From the NCBI GenBank assembly GCA_900320845.1, contig ONTS01000019.1, positions 1 through 43,844 on the forward strand: 43,844 bases of DNA, in the 5' to 3' direction. Made by a program: the position numbers and the translations under genes. This DNA is from an uncultured Prevotellaceae bacterium. Lineage in GTDB: Bacteria > Bacteroidota > Bacteroidia > Bacteroidales > Bacteroidaceae. Shown one piece after another: positions 8,090 through 15,516 of the stretch. The notes beneath the pieces were generated by a model. That model ran no database searches, was not told the origin of the DNA, and worked only from the letters and a program-made list of their open reading frames with translations. Each line of letters opens with the position of its first letter. Position 1 is the stretch's first letter.

Positions 8090-8653
8090 ATGAAACTTTG
8101 TTTTTTACTTCAGTATCTTCTTATACTACTGCTGTTATCCATGTCAGGCAATCTTTACGCAGCTGACAATGTCTTTCCCAATCCGACAGAGTCAAAAGGT
8201 TCTATCCTGCGAGTTGCTGCGGATAGTGTGGAAGTGGCGCACATGGTGATACGTTTTGCCGACAACAGTGAGTTACGCCTGTTGCTTGATGATGAACCCG
8301 AACTCAGTTTCACCGCGGACAACATTACATTCAAAACCAAGCATACCACATTAGACTTCCTTGCTGTAGGCGTGTTGTCCTATTGTTTTGAGACATTGAA
8401 CGTATCGACAGGTATAAAGAATTTGCGAAATGATGAAAATGGTACAGACAATCCCGTCATCACGGCTGGAAACATTGTGTTCGACAGCTTGTCTCCCTTT
8501 GCTTCTATTGCAATATATGACATGCAAGGACAGTTACAGCATCGGTATGCTGCAGACGGCAACGGACACCTTGTTGTTGATTTGCGTCAGTTGCCAAAAG
8601 GAATTTATATCGTCCGTACATCTGCGCAGAGTTTCAAAGTTACTAACCGTTAA
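8090..8653 (+). CDS. exported protein with T9SS type A-like C-terminal domain
   Basis: 187 aa. A signal peptide (residues 1-24, ending NLYAA) is followed by a short beta-rich region (about 45-110). The C-terminal domain (about 118-187) contains SIAIYDMQGQLQHRYAADG, then VDLRQLPKGIYIVRTS and SFKVTN. This is the pattern of type IX secretion sorting domains (fold A) and of the related short tails common in Prevotella surface proteins. No catalytic motif is visible, so the passenger is unknown. It is the first gene of a pair, with the next gene starting 14 nt after its stop and also being exported. Confidence 0.75.
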   Translation: MKLCFLLQYLLILLLLSMSGNLYAADNVFPNPTESKGSILRVAADSVEVAHMVIRFADNSELRLLLDDEPELSFTADNITFKTKHTTLDFLAVGVLSYCFETLNVSTGIKNLRNDENGTDNPVITAGNIVFDSLSPFASIAIYDMQGQLQHRYAADGNGHLVVDLRQLPKGIYIVRTSAQSFKVTNR

Positions 8654-8667
8654 TCATCTTCTTCCAC

Positions 8668-10146
8668 ATGAAAACATACAGACATCACATCCTTATTTTG
8701 ACCCTCATTGGTCTGCTGTTTGTCGCAAACATATCTGCCTACGATGTAAAAATAGTGTTTACTGACGGTAATAGCAGAACATTTACCTCCGCTCAGGTGT
8801 CTCGCATCTATGTGCAGTCGTCAGGTACATGGCAGATGAATATCCTGTCCGCCGGATCCACCATCAGCTACGACCTCTCGCAGATTCGCGAAGTACAGAT
8901 TGTGGCAACTACGGACACCGAGAAAGCAATGAGGAATATCTGGATTGTACAACAGAATTTTGAGCGTGAGCCACAAACATGGGCGGCGTATCTATTCGGC
9001 TCAAATAAAGGTATGTGTAATACTTGGGAATTAAACGATGGGAAAATTACCGCAACACGGAAAACTCCGGATGGTGATATTACATCTACAGCGAGCTATA
9101 AATTTTATGCTTTATACAGTTTATACGGCTATTATTCGGGCGGTCCGGTGCTGCTGGCAATAAATAACGAGGATAATTTCCTTGCCAACAATATGGCAGT
9201 TGCGGGTACTATGGCTGTGTATTCCAATTCGCCAGATAGAATAGTGCTCAAGCTGATATCGGACGATGAAAAAACAGAGTACATCCAATTGCGGCGTATT
9301 CCTCAAGGTTTTTCGCCTGTCGACTATCGGGAGCAGGTTCAGAAAGTGAAAGAGGAGTTTACCGGAACAAAATATAACATCATCATTGAAGGTGACACAT
9401 TGCCGGTATCGGTCAATACTGATAAGCAAACGATGACTTGCACCAGCCCATTAGAGAATGGAACAACGAAAACAGAGACGTATAATGTCTTCTTTATGCC
9501 CGACGGCATGCATCTGGCAGCTGTCAATGTGGCGAATAAGGATACTCTGTCTTATAAAGGACATGCTGTCACAGGATTCCGATACCAGCAACAGAATGCG
9601 ATAGCGTATAAGGAACTCAACGATGCCAATGTAGAGTTAGAGGCAATACGAAACTATGTGGAACAACTTAATCAGAATGTCTGGTATTTCAATTCAATTG
9701 CTGATTTAGGTCCGGTTGTCGGTCCGATTGTGCAGCGAGTAGCAGATAACATTTACAACGATACAGGAAATAGCAAAGGAGAAGAATGTGTCTATTTACA
9801 ATTTGGAAAATCCTCCGAACAGTCTACGACTCATCCCCAATCATTATTATTCTCATACTCCTCTTCCGTCTATGTGTCCTCTATATGCTTTGATTACGAT
9901 ATTCTTGGAGACATGGCATGCATTCTTACAGGTACCTATTGGTGGAATAACAACTGGCAGTACTATGTAACATATGGAATCAATGATATTGCCAACGCCC
10001 TGCTTGCAACATATGACATTGAAGCACCTGCCGACACTGACCCGAAAAAACCTTCTACACTTATACTGCGTGACCGTAATAATCACGATAACGTGCTTCG
10101 TTTGCACCGTGAAGTAAAACAGTATCCCTTACGTGATGCCGAATGA
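8668..10146 (+). CDS. exported protein of unknown function
   Basis: 492 aa. A signal peptide (residues 1-24, MKTYRHHILILTLIGLLFVA then NISA) is followed by a small beta domain (25-78, YDVKIVFTDGNSRTFTS to QIREVQIVA), a feature often seen at the start of Prevotella surface proteins. The rest (85-480) is rich in beta strands and aromatic residues with no recognised catalytic motif. Its two halves (about 85-225 and 230-470) each include a tract reading like a lipocalin or calycin sheet, but this is only an impression. Co-transcription with the 8090 gene (14-nt gap) suggests a shared surface function. A strong terminator follows 30 nt after the stop. Confidence 0.75.
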   Translation: MKTYRHHILILTLIGLLFVANISAYDVKIVFTDGNSRTFTSAQVSRIYVQSSGTWQMNILSAGSTISYDLSQIREVQIVATTDTEKAMRNIWIVQQNFEREPQTWAAYLFGSNKGMCNTWELNDGKITATRKTPDGDITSTASYKFYALYSLYGYYSGGPVLLAINNEDNFLANNMAVAGTMAVYSNSPDRIVLKLISDDEKTEYIQLRRIPQGFSPVDYREQVQKVKEEFTGTKYNIIIEGDTLPVSVNTDKQTMTCTSPLENGTTKTETYNVFFMPDGMHLAAVNVANKDTLSYKGHAVTGFRYQQQNAIAYKELNDANVELEAIRNYVEQLNQNVWYFNSIADLGPVVGPIVQRVADNIYNDTGNSKGEECVYLQFGKSSEQSTTHPQSLLFSYSSSVYVSSICFDYDILGDMACILTGTYWWNNNWQYYVTYGINDIANALLATYDIEAPADTDPKKPSTLILRDRNNHDNVLRLHREVKQYPLRDAE

Positions 10147-10176
10147 CGCATGACGATCGAGTCCTTGGTCTGTTGT

Positions 10177-10209
10177 GAAGGGGCTGCCGAGAAAGTCGGC
10201 AGCCCCTTC
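10177..10209. terminator. strong bidirectional terminator
   Basis: A perfect 14-bp stem, GAAGGGGCTGCCGA (10177-10190) with its complement at 10196-10209, has a 5-nt loop. It lies between the convergent ends of the 8668 gene and the acyl-ACP thioesterase gene. Confidence 0.75.
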
Positions 10210-10229
10210 ATGGTTTTGGCAGACAGCTG

Positions 10230-11054
10230 TTACTTCATTGGCGCGAATATCAAGGCGCAGCGTGTCACTTCCGTCTCTGTGTCGTCGGCGTTTACTTTTG
10301 TGATGCGCACTGCCCATTGGTCGGTGGCAGGCTCTTCACGGTAGAATCGCAGTGTGTCGCCGGCGTAAGCCTCTGCCACGTATGCCACTTCGAAGCGGCG
10401 AAGGATGTGCGCATGGTAGAAGTCTATACCGAAGAGGTCGAGCACATGTTCAATGTAGCGTATGCTGTTGACGTGCCCGTTGACGTCGATGTCGCTGTAA
10501 CCCGTCTTGAGTTCGCCAACCATGAGTGCCTCCTGCCCCACGCGTACGCGCGTACCTTTATCTATAGGGCACAGCTTCTCGGGACATACCATGCGTCCTA
10601 ACAGGCCCTCATGCATCTCGAGGATGTTCACCGGCTGGCGTGTGGTGCGGTCTATCATAGCCCACACGGAGCGTCCGAAGCCCAACGGCGTACCGTCGGC
10701 ACCCACAACGGCGAAGTTGCGGTTGGTGAAGAAGCGCATGGCACTCTCCACCCATGTCTCAATGGTAAACTTGTCGTACGCCCGTGGCATGGCTGTCATC
10801 TCTATGGCGAGGCGTGAGAGCACCCACGAGCGGTTCAGAGCCGACAGCTCTATCATGCCGAAGCGGCGTGCTGCAGCGTGGTAATCGGCTGCATTAAGCA
10901 TGTAGTTGCCAAGGTGTCCCATCATGAGTTGGTAGTTGAAGTCGCAGTGGAAGGGCTCGGCAACGAAGGGATAGCTGCCCACAGGCTCCATGGTGAAAGC
11001 GGGTTGTGCGGATGTGCCGGAAAGGGCAGACATGTGATTGTCGGAGGGTTTCAT
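10230..11054 (-). CDS. acyl-ACP thioesterase
   Basis: 274 aa from ATG 11054. The open frame extends further, but a promoter -7 box at 11114-11121 lies inside that extension, so the start must be downstream of it; M57 of the long frame fits a leader of about 50 nt. The protein is a double hotdog thioesterase of the FatA/FatB-related bacterial family. The first hotdog contains SWVLSRLAIEM and YDKFTIETWVE. The second carries DIDVNGHVNSIRYIEHVLD (residues 188-206), whose Asn192 and His194 match the catalytic N-x-H of plant enzymes. It hydrolyses acyl-ACP to release free fatty acids. It is transcribed alone and converges on a shared terminator. Confidence 0.88.
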   Translation of the reverse strand: MKPSDNHMSALSGTSAQPAFTMEPVGSYPFVAEPFHCDFNYQLMMGHLGNYMLNAADYHAAARRFGMIELSALNRSWVLSRLAIEMTAMPRAYDKFTIETWVESAMRFFTNRNFAVVGADGTPLGFGRSVWAMIDRTTRQPVNILEMHEGLLGRMVCPEKLCPIDKGTRVRVGQEALMVGELKTGYSDIDVNGHVNSIRYIEHVLDLFGIDFYHAHILRRFEVAYVAEAYAGDTLRFYREEPATDQWAVRITKVNADDTETEVTRCALIFAPMK

Positions 11055-11113
11055 GACGTTATGACTGTTATCAGTGTGCGGGGCAGCAGCCTGCCGCGTG
11101 TTGTCTGTGGCTG

Positions 11114-11121
11114 CAAAGGTA
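11114..11121 (-). promoter_or_regulatory. -7 promoter element for the acyl-ACP thioesterase gene
   Basis: TACCTTTG on the minus strand, 60 nt upstream of the chosen start (11054). It lies within the longer open frame and therefore decides against the upstream starts. Confidence 0.6.
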
Positions 11122-11230
11122 GTAAAAATGTGGCGTTGTGAGATGCCGGCAGTGCTATTTCCGGCGAAGTGTTTCTGCCGGATATTGCTATGGTGCTCCT
11201 TGGCATAGTTGTTGAGGAACATTCATACAG

Positions 11231-11247
11231 CAAAGTCGTCGACTTTG
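11231..11247. repeat. 17-bp palindrome in intergenic DNA
   Basis: CAAAGTCGTCGACTTTG is a perfect inverted repeat around a central T. Similar sequences occur at about 228-242 and 25851-25883 in other intergenic regions. Its function is unknown. Confidence 0.4.
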
Positions 11248-11269
11248 GTGTCTCAAAGGGCAACGACTG

Positions 11270-11316
11270 CCATGCAAAACAACACTCCCCGCCATCCTAA
11301 TGTGGACGACGGGGAG
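11270..11316 (-). terminator. terminator of the C1B peptidase gene
   Basis: CTCCCCG (11285-11291) pairs with CGGGGAG (11310-11316). On the minus strand the stem is followed by TGTTGTTTTG (about 11275-11284). It lies 24 nt beyond the peptidase stop. Confidence 0.6.
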
Positions 11317-11340
11317 CTGAATATGGTCTGTCGGCTGTGT

Positions 11341-12528
11341 TTAGATGCCGAGCTTCTTACGGATTTCCTTGGGGATGGCGTTCTTGTTAACCATGTAGTC
11401 CATGGTGTTGTCGCAGATGAAGGTCTTGGTCATGTACCATGTACCTTTGTATTCGCCTGTCTCGCCCCATGAGTTCTTTACCATGTAGTACTCTTTTCCG
11501 TTCTGATCCTTGGCGATACCGTAGATGAGCATGCCGTGGTCGTCGGTGAGTTCCCAGTTGTCGAAGCGCTCTTGGCGACGCTCTTGTGTAGGAGTTATTT
11601 CGGGGATGGTGCATCCGAGGCTGTCAATGAGGTTCTTCTTCTTGGCAGGAGTGAGCTTGAGCCAGCGTGCCATGTCGCTACCGCTGAGCTGCTCAGCCTT
11701 CTTGGTGTCGTAGCTGTAAGCCAGACCCTGACGTGTGAAGCCTTCTTCGCTGACATCACCGCCCCATGCTACGGTGTAGCCGTTCATGATGGCGTTGTCA
11801 ATGATCTGCATCATCTCGTTCATGGGAACGTTGTAGGAGGGCTCGAAGCGCCAGTTGTCCTGTACTTCTACGGGGAATGAAGTGTAGAAGGGATGGTGTG
11901 TGTAGCTGGTGATGCTTACATAGTCGTCGATATTGATGCCGAGGCTGTTCATGAAGCTCTGCGGAGTATAGGTCTTGCCCTCGTAGGTGAAGGTTTCGGG
12001 GCACTTGCCGAGGTAAGCGTCGAGGATTCCCTGCAGACCGGGTTTCCACTGGGTGCTGATTTTCTTTGCCTTGTTCTTGGCAATGGCGTCAACATAGGGT
12101 GACATCAGTGAGAAGAATTCGCCGAAGTTGTTGAGGCTGTCGCCATAGAGGCTGCCGGGGAACGGCATGGCATTTTCAGGGCAGATGCCGTAGTGTTTCA
12201 GAACGTAGTGAACGTCGGAAGCTGCACCGCCTTGAGAGAACTGGCAATCGCCATGGTAGCGTACTACCTGAATGGCGCGGTCCATATAAGTCTTGTTTGC
12301 AACGAAGGACTCGCAAAGGTCGTAGTTCTTGCCAGTCTTCTTCAGAATCTCTGCCTCAAAGAAGGAGAGTGTTGAATAAGCCCAGCATGTACCGGAACGA
12401 TTTTGGTCCTTCACGCTGGTGATAGGATTAGCCTTTACAACGGTAAACACCGGCTTGTTGGCATTGTTTTGTGCGTTTGCGCCGATGGCAATGAATGCCA
12501 TAAGGGCGAGAGTGAAGATTTTTTTCAT
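11341..12528 (-). CDS. exported C1B-family cysteine peptidase (aminopeptidase C / bleomycin hydrolase-like)
   Basis: 395 aa with signal peptide MKKIFTLALMAFIAIGANA (cleavage before Q20). The papain-fold catalytic set is complete: Gln42 (oxyanion hole), Cys48 in SGTCWAYS, His331 in DDHGMLIYG and Asn352 in KNSWG. The insertion pattern and the C-terminal tail ending near residue 395 fit peptidase family C1B (PepC/bleomycin hydrolase), although the very C-terminal residue is not the usual Ala. Bacterial C1B enzymes are usually cytosolic; this one carries an export signal, as several Bacteroidales C1-like peptidases do, and would work on peptides in the periplasm or at the surface. It is monocistronic, with its own promoter (12569-12576) and terminator. 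Confidence 0.9.
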   Translation of the reverse strand: MKKIFTLALMAFIAIGANAQNNANKPVFTVVKANPITSVKDQNRSGTCWAYSTLSFFEAEILKKTGKNYDLCESFVANKTYMDRAIQVVRYHGDCQFSQGGAASDVHYVLKHYGICPENAMPFPGSLYGDSLNNFGEFFSLMSPYVDAIAKNKAKKISTQWKPGLQGILDAYLGKCPETFTYEGKTYTPQSFMNSLGINIDDYVSITSYTHHPFYTSFPVEVQDNWRFEPSYNVPMNEMMQIIDNAIMNGYTVAWGGDVSEEGFTRQGLAYSYDTKKAEQLSGSDMARWLKLTPAKKKNLIDSLGCTIPEITPTQERRQERFDNWELTDDHGMLIYGIAKDQNGKEYYMVKNSWGETGEYKGTWYMTKTFICDNTMDYMVNKNAIPKEIRKKLGI

Positions 12529-12568
12529 TGTTTATTTTGGTTTGTTAGGTGTTTATAGTACAACATTG

Positions 12569-12576
12569 CAAAGGTA
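12569..12576 (-). promoter_or_regulatory. -7 promoter element for the C1B peptidase gene
   Basis: TACCTTTG on the minus strand, 40 nt before the start codon at 12528. No clear -33 box. Confidence 0.55.
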
Positions 12577-12762
12577 ATATGAATAAATGATAAAGTGAAA
12601 AGAATATACATTTTTTTCAGAATGCATGCTGTAGGTTTGAATGGCAGTCTGTATAGATAGGAATGATGGGACGACAAACCGTTGGTTGCTCACCGTTCCG
12701 TATATATGTCACATTAATTTGATGATGAATGATGTGGAGATAATGCTTGTTGCCCACGACAA

Positions 12763-13698
12763 TTATATCCTGCCAGAATATATCTTTTTGCCGAACATTA
12801 GGCGTGAGAAGTTGAGTTTGTCCATAGCCCATGCTATAAGCAGACTGCCACTGACGCATACTGTGAGCGATAAAATCAGAAAAGCCATGCCTGTCGGGTC
12901 GAAGGAGAGGAACGGAACAAACTGTTTGCACACGATGGTGAACATGGGCGAGAACAGGAATAGCGAAAGGCTGTTCCTACCGAAATACTGCACCCACTGT
13001 CTGCCTTTCGAAGTGGCGTAACGTGACAGTAAAAGAATGCCGCCCATAGAGGTGTACACTATCAGTATGCCGCAGACCGTAGAAGGATTCAGATTCTCTT
13101 GTTTGGTAATAAGTATGGCAAAGAGCAGCACACTTAGCCATGAAGATTTGATAAAAGATGTCAGCTGCATGTTGTGCCTTTGGAGGAAAAATCCGAACAG
13201 GAAATAGGCTGCCATAGTGAATGATACAATGTCCAATGCTTTGGAACATAGATAGATAGCCGATACGGCGAGGAGCATTTGGGGCAGTCCATGCCCACGA
13301 ACAAGGTAGCCTGTGGTATAACAGATGCTCTCACAGAGTATCATAGTGTGCAGATACCAATAAGGACCGATGGGATTGAGCAGCAACTTTTCCAAAAACA
13401 CCGCCACTGAGAGGTTGTCTATATGTTCGGATATCGGGAGAATGGAAGCCATGATAATGTATCCACTCTCCATTATCGCATACGGAACTGCCAACCAGGT
13501 TATAGAGAGGAGAAAACGTTTTGGCTCTTTCTGCTTACCTCTAAAGTAACCTGATAACAAAAGGAATGCGGGCATGTGGAATGTGTAAACCACCTGCTTG
13601 GCGTATGGATAGAGATGCTCTATGTACACCAGATGGAAGGTGATGACCAGTAATATCAGTATTCCCTTCAGGAAGTCTATTTCTGCTATCCGCTTCAT
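12763..13698 (-). CDS. membrane acyltransferase family 3 protein
   Basis: 311 aa and almost entirely hydrophobic, with about ten membrane helices. The family signature is clear: TM1 FLKGILILLVITFHLVYIEH with the essential His22, then YTFHMPAFLLLSGYF (38-52). Acyltransferase-3 proteins (OafA, NolX, WecH) transfer acetyl or other acyl groups from the cytoplasm to surface sugars such as O-antigen, capsule or peptidoglycan. The substrate cannot be told from the sequence and no polysaccharide cluster surrounds it. It ends 234 nt before the peptidase gene start and has no visible operon partner. Confidence 0.85.
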   Translation of the reverse strand: MKRIAEIDFLKGILILLVITFHLVYIEHLYPYAKQVVYTFHMPAFLLLSGYFRGKQKEPKRFLLSITWLAVPYAIMESGYIIMASILPISEHIDNLSVAVFLEKLLLNPIGPYWYLHTMILCESICYTTGYLVRGHGLPQMLLAVSAIYLCSKALDIVSFTMAAYFLFGFFLQRHNMQLTSFIKSSWLSVLLFAILITKQENLNPSTVCGILIVYTSMGGILLLSRYATSKGRQWVQYFGRNSLSLFLFSPMFTIVCKQFVPFLSFDPTGMAFLILSLTVCVSGSLLIAWAMDKLNFSRLMFGKKIYSGRI

Positions 13699-13858
13699 GC
13701 TGTTTGACGGTTGTCTGCCTGTTATATGCGATGATTGTTGCTGTTGATACTGCTGTCTTAGGCAGCTAATCGTGGCAAAAGTACAACCTTTCCTGCAAAA
13801 ATAAGCAACTTGTCCTTCAAAGCCATGATGCCAACTGGCGCCGTTCCTACCATTGCTA

Positions 13859-13899
13859 CAGGCGCGCCATGGTCTGAACGTGAGCCATTGGCGCGCCTG
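13859..13899. repeat. GC-rich 11-bp inverted repeat
   Basis: CAGGCGCGCCA (13859-13869) is matched exactly by TGGCGCGCCTG (13889-13899), with a 19-nt loop. It lies 65 nt beyond the pepP stop in the pepP-acyltransferase gap. No T-run follows on either strand, so it is not an ordinary intrinsic terminator. Confidence 0.5.
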
Positions 13900-13963
13900 A
13901 TGATGCGTTGTGTTATGATGAAAGCTGCTCGCATGGAGTGCTTTTGCGTCCGGGTGAGATGAA

Positions 13964-15370
13964 TCACTCGCCGTGTTCTGCCATATAGGCTTCTACATCT
14001 TTCGGGTGATAGGGAATGATGTCATTGCCGATGAAGCGGCATCCGTCCGTAGTGATGAGTACATCGTCTTCGAGTCGTATGCCACCGAAGTCCTTGAACT
14101 TTTCTATCTCGTCGAAGCAGAGGAACTCCTCGTTGTGCTTTCGTGAGCGCCAGTCGTCGATAAGGGCTGGTATGAAGTAGATGCCGGGCTCGTCTGTTAC
14201 TACGAATCCTTCCTGCAAGCGGCGTCCCATGCGCAGGGCGTTGGTGCCAAACTGGTCAAGACGTGGTTGTGTCTCAGCATCGAAGCCGACGTAACGCTGG
14301 TCAAATCCTTCCATATCGTGTACATCCATGCCCATCATGTGTCCTAATCCGTGGGGCAGGAAGAGCGCATGTGCACCTGCTTCTACGGCAGCATCGATGT
14401 CGCCACGCATGAGTCCGAGCTCTTTCAGGCGCTCTGTCATCAGTCGGCAGACAGCAAGGTGGACATCCATATATTTCACACCGGGCTTAGCCACTTCCAA
14501 AACATAGTCGTGACAAGCCTCGACAATGGTGTAGATGTCGAGTTGGCGCTGTGTGTATTTGCCGTTGACGGGCATGGTGCGTGTGTTGTCGGAGCAGTAG
14601 TGGTTGATGGTTTCTGCACCGCAGTCGCACAATACGAGGCGTCCATCTTCCAGTTTGTTCATCGACGGGTTGCCGTGCATGATTTCGCCGTGTTGCGAGA
14701 AGATGGTTCCGAAGCTGGGCATGGCACCGTATGAGTAGGCAATACCGTCAATCTGTCCTGCGATGAACTTCTCAGTTCTGCCTGGACGTATGAGCTTCAT
14801 GGCTGTGGTGTGCATGCGATAGCCAATCTCGGCAGCGCGTTCCAGCTCTTCTAACTCCTCAGGACGTTTTGCCGAGCGCATCTCTACCACAGCGAGGATG
14901 AGCTCCATGGAGGCTGCTTCCTTCTGCTCAGAGGGATGAATGCCGAGCAAGTCCATCAGTTGAATCTTGATGTCGTGGCGGTAGGGCGGCAGGAAATGTA
15001 TCTTTCTGCCTTTCTGCTTAGCTTCGTTGCAGATGTCGGCGAGCTTCGCCATGGGTGCGTTTTTTTCCACTCCCACCTGCTGTGCCATGTCTGCTACGCT
15101 GTCAACGGAACCGTACCATACGATGTCTTCAATGTCGATGTCGTCGCCAATAAGCATGTCGCAACCATTGTCGATGTCGAGTACACCAACAAGTCCGTCG
15201 CGCTTCTGTCCGAAGTAATAAAGGAAGGCGCTGTCCTGGCGGAAGGGTTGATAGGCGTTGGCGGGATAGTTACATGGGGCATTGTTGTTGCCGAAGATGA
15301 GGATGATGCCGTCGTGCATCATGTTGCGGAGCTGTTCGCGGCGCTGTTGATAGATATGCTTGTCAAACAT
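13964..15370 (-). CDS. pepP: Xaa-Pro aminopeptidase (M24B)
   Basis: 468 aa, the size of aminopeptidase P. The N-terminal creatinase-like domain (1-170) starts MFDKHIYQQRREQLRNMM. The pita-bread catalytic domain shows the dinuclear metal ligands in LCDCGAETINHYCSDNTRT (two Asp), HGLGHMMGMDVHD (His), TDEPGIYF (Glu) and GGIRLEDDVLIT (Glu). It removes an N-terminal residue before proline and is cytoplasmic, with no signal peptide. It is preceded by a -7 box at 15413-15420 and is apparently monocistronic. Confidence 0.93.
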   Translation of the reverse strand: MFDKHIYQQRREQLRNMMHDGIILIFGNNNAPCNYPANAYQPFRQDSAFLYYFGQKRDGLVGVLDIDNGCDMLIGDDIDIEDIVWYGSVDSVADMAQQVGVEKNAPMAKLADICNEAKQKGRKIHFLPPYRHDIKIQLMDLLGIHPSEQKEAASMELILAVVEMRSAKRPEELEELERAAEIGYRMHTTAMKLIRPGRTEKFIAGQIDGIAYSYGAMPSFGTIFSQHGEIMHGNPSMNKLEDGRLVLCDCGAETINHYCSDNTRTMPVNGKYTQRQLDIYTIVEACHDYVLEVAKPGVKYMDVHLAVCRLMTERLKELGLMRGDIDAAVEAGAHALFLPHGLGHMMGMDVHDMEGFDQRYVGFDAETQPRLDQFGTNALRMGRRLQEGFVVTDEPGIYFIPALIDDWRSRKHNEEFLCFDEIEKFKDFGGIRLEDDVLITTDGCRFIGNDIIPYHPKDVEAYMAEHGE

Positions 15371-15412
15371 AGTTATGAAGTTAAGTGATAAATAGCAATG
15401 GTTGAATTATGG

Positions 15413-15420
15413 CAAAGTTA
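15413..15420 (-). promoter_or_regulatory. -7 promoter element for pepP
   Basis: TAACTTTG on the minus strand, 42 nt before the start codon at 15370. No clear -33 box. Confidence 0.45.
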
Positions 15421-15516
15421 CAAATGATTTTCTTAAAGGTCGGTATTTTTCTGAAAAAATGCCATTCTCTCACGCTGTTGCTGGTGCAGTGTAGTTGTCG
15501 TCGGGATCATTTTGCG

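Noticed and set aside
12641-13021. 126-codon plus-strand frame over the acyltransferase 3' end
   Set aside because: It is antisense to a clear family member, and its composition follows from that gene.
13758-13967. 69-codon minus-strand frame beyond pepP
   Set aside because: It overlaps the pepP end, crosses the GC-rich inverted repeat and lacks any recognisable motif.
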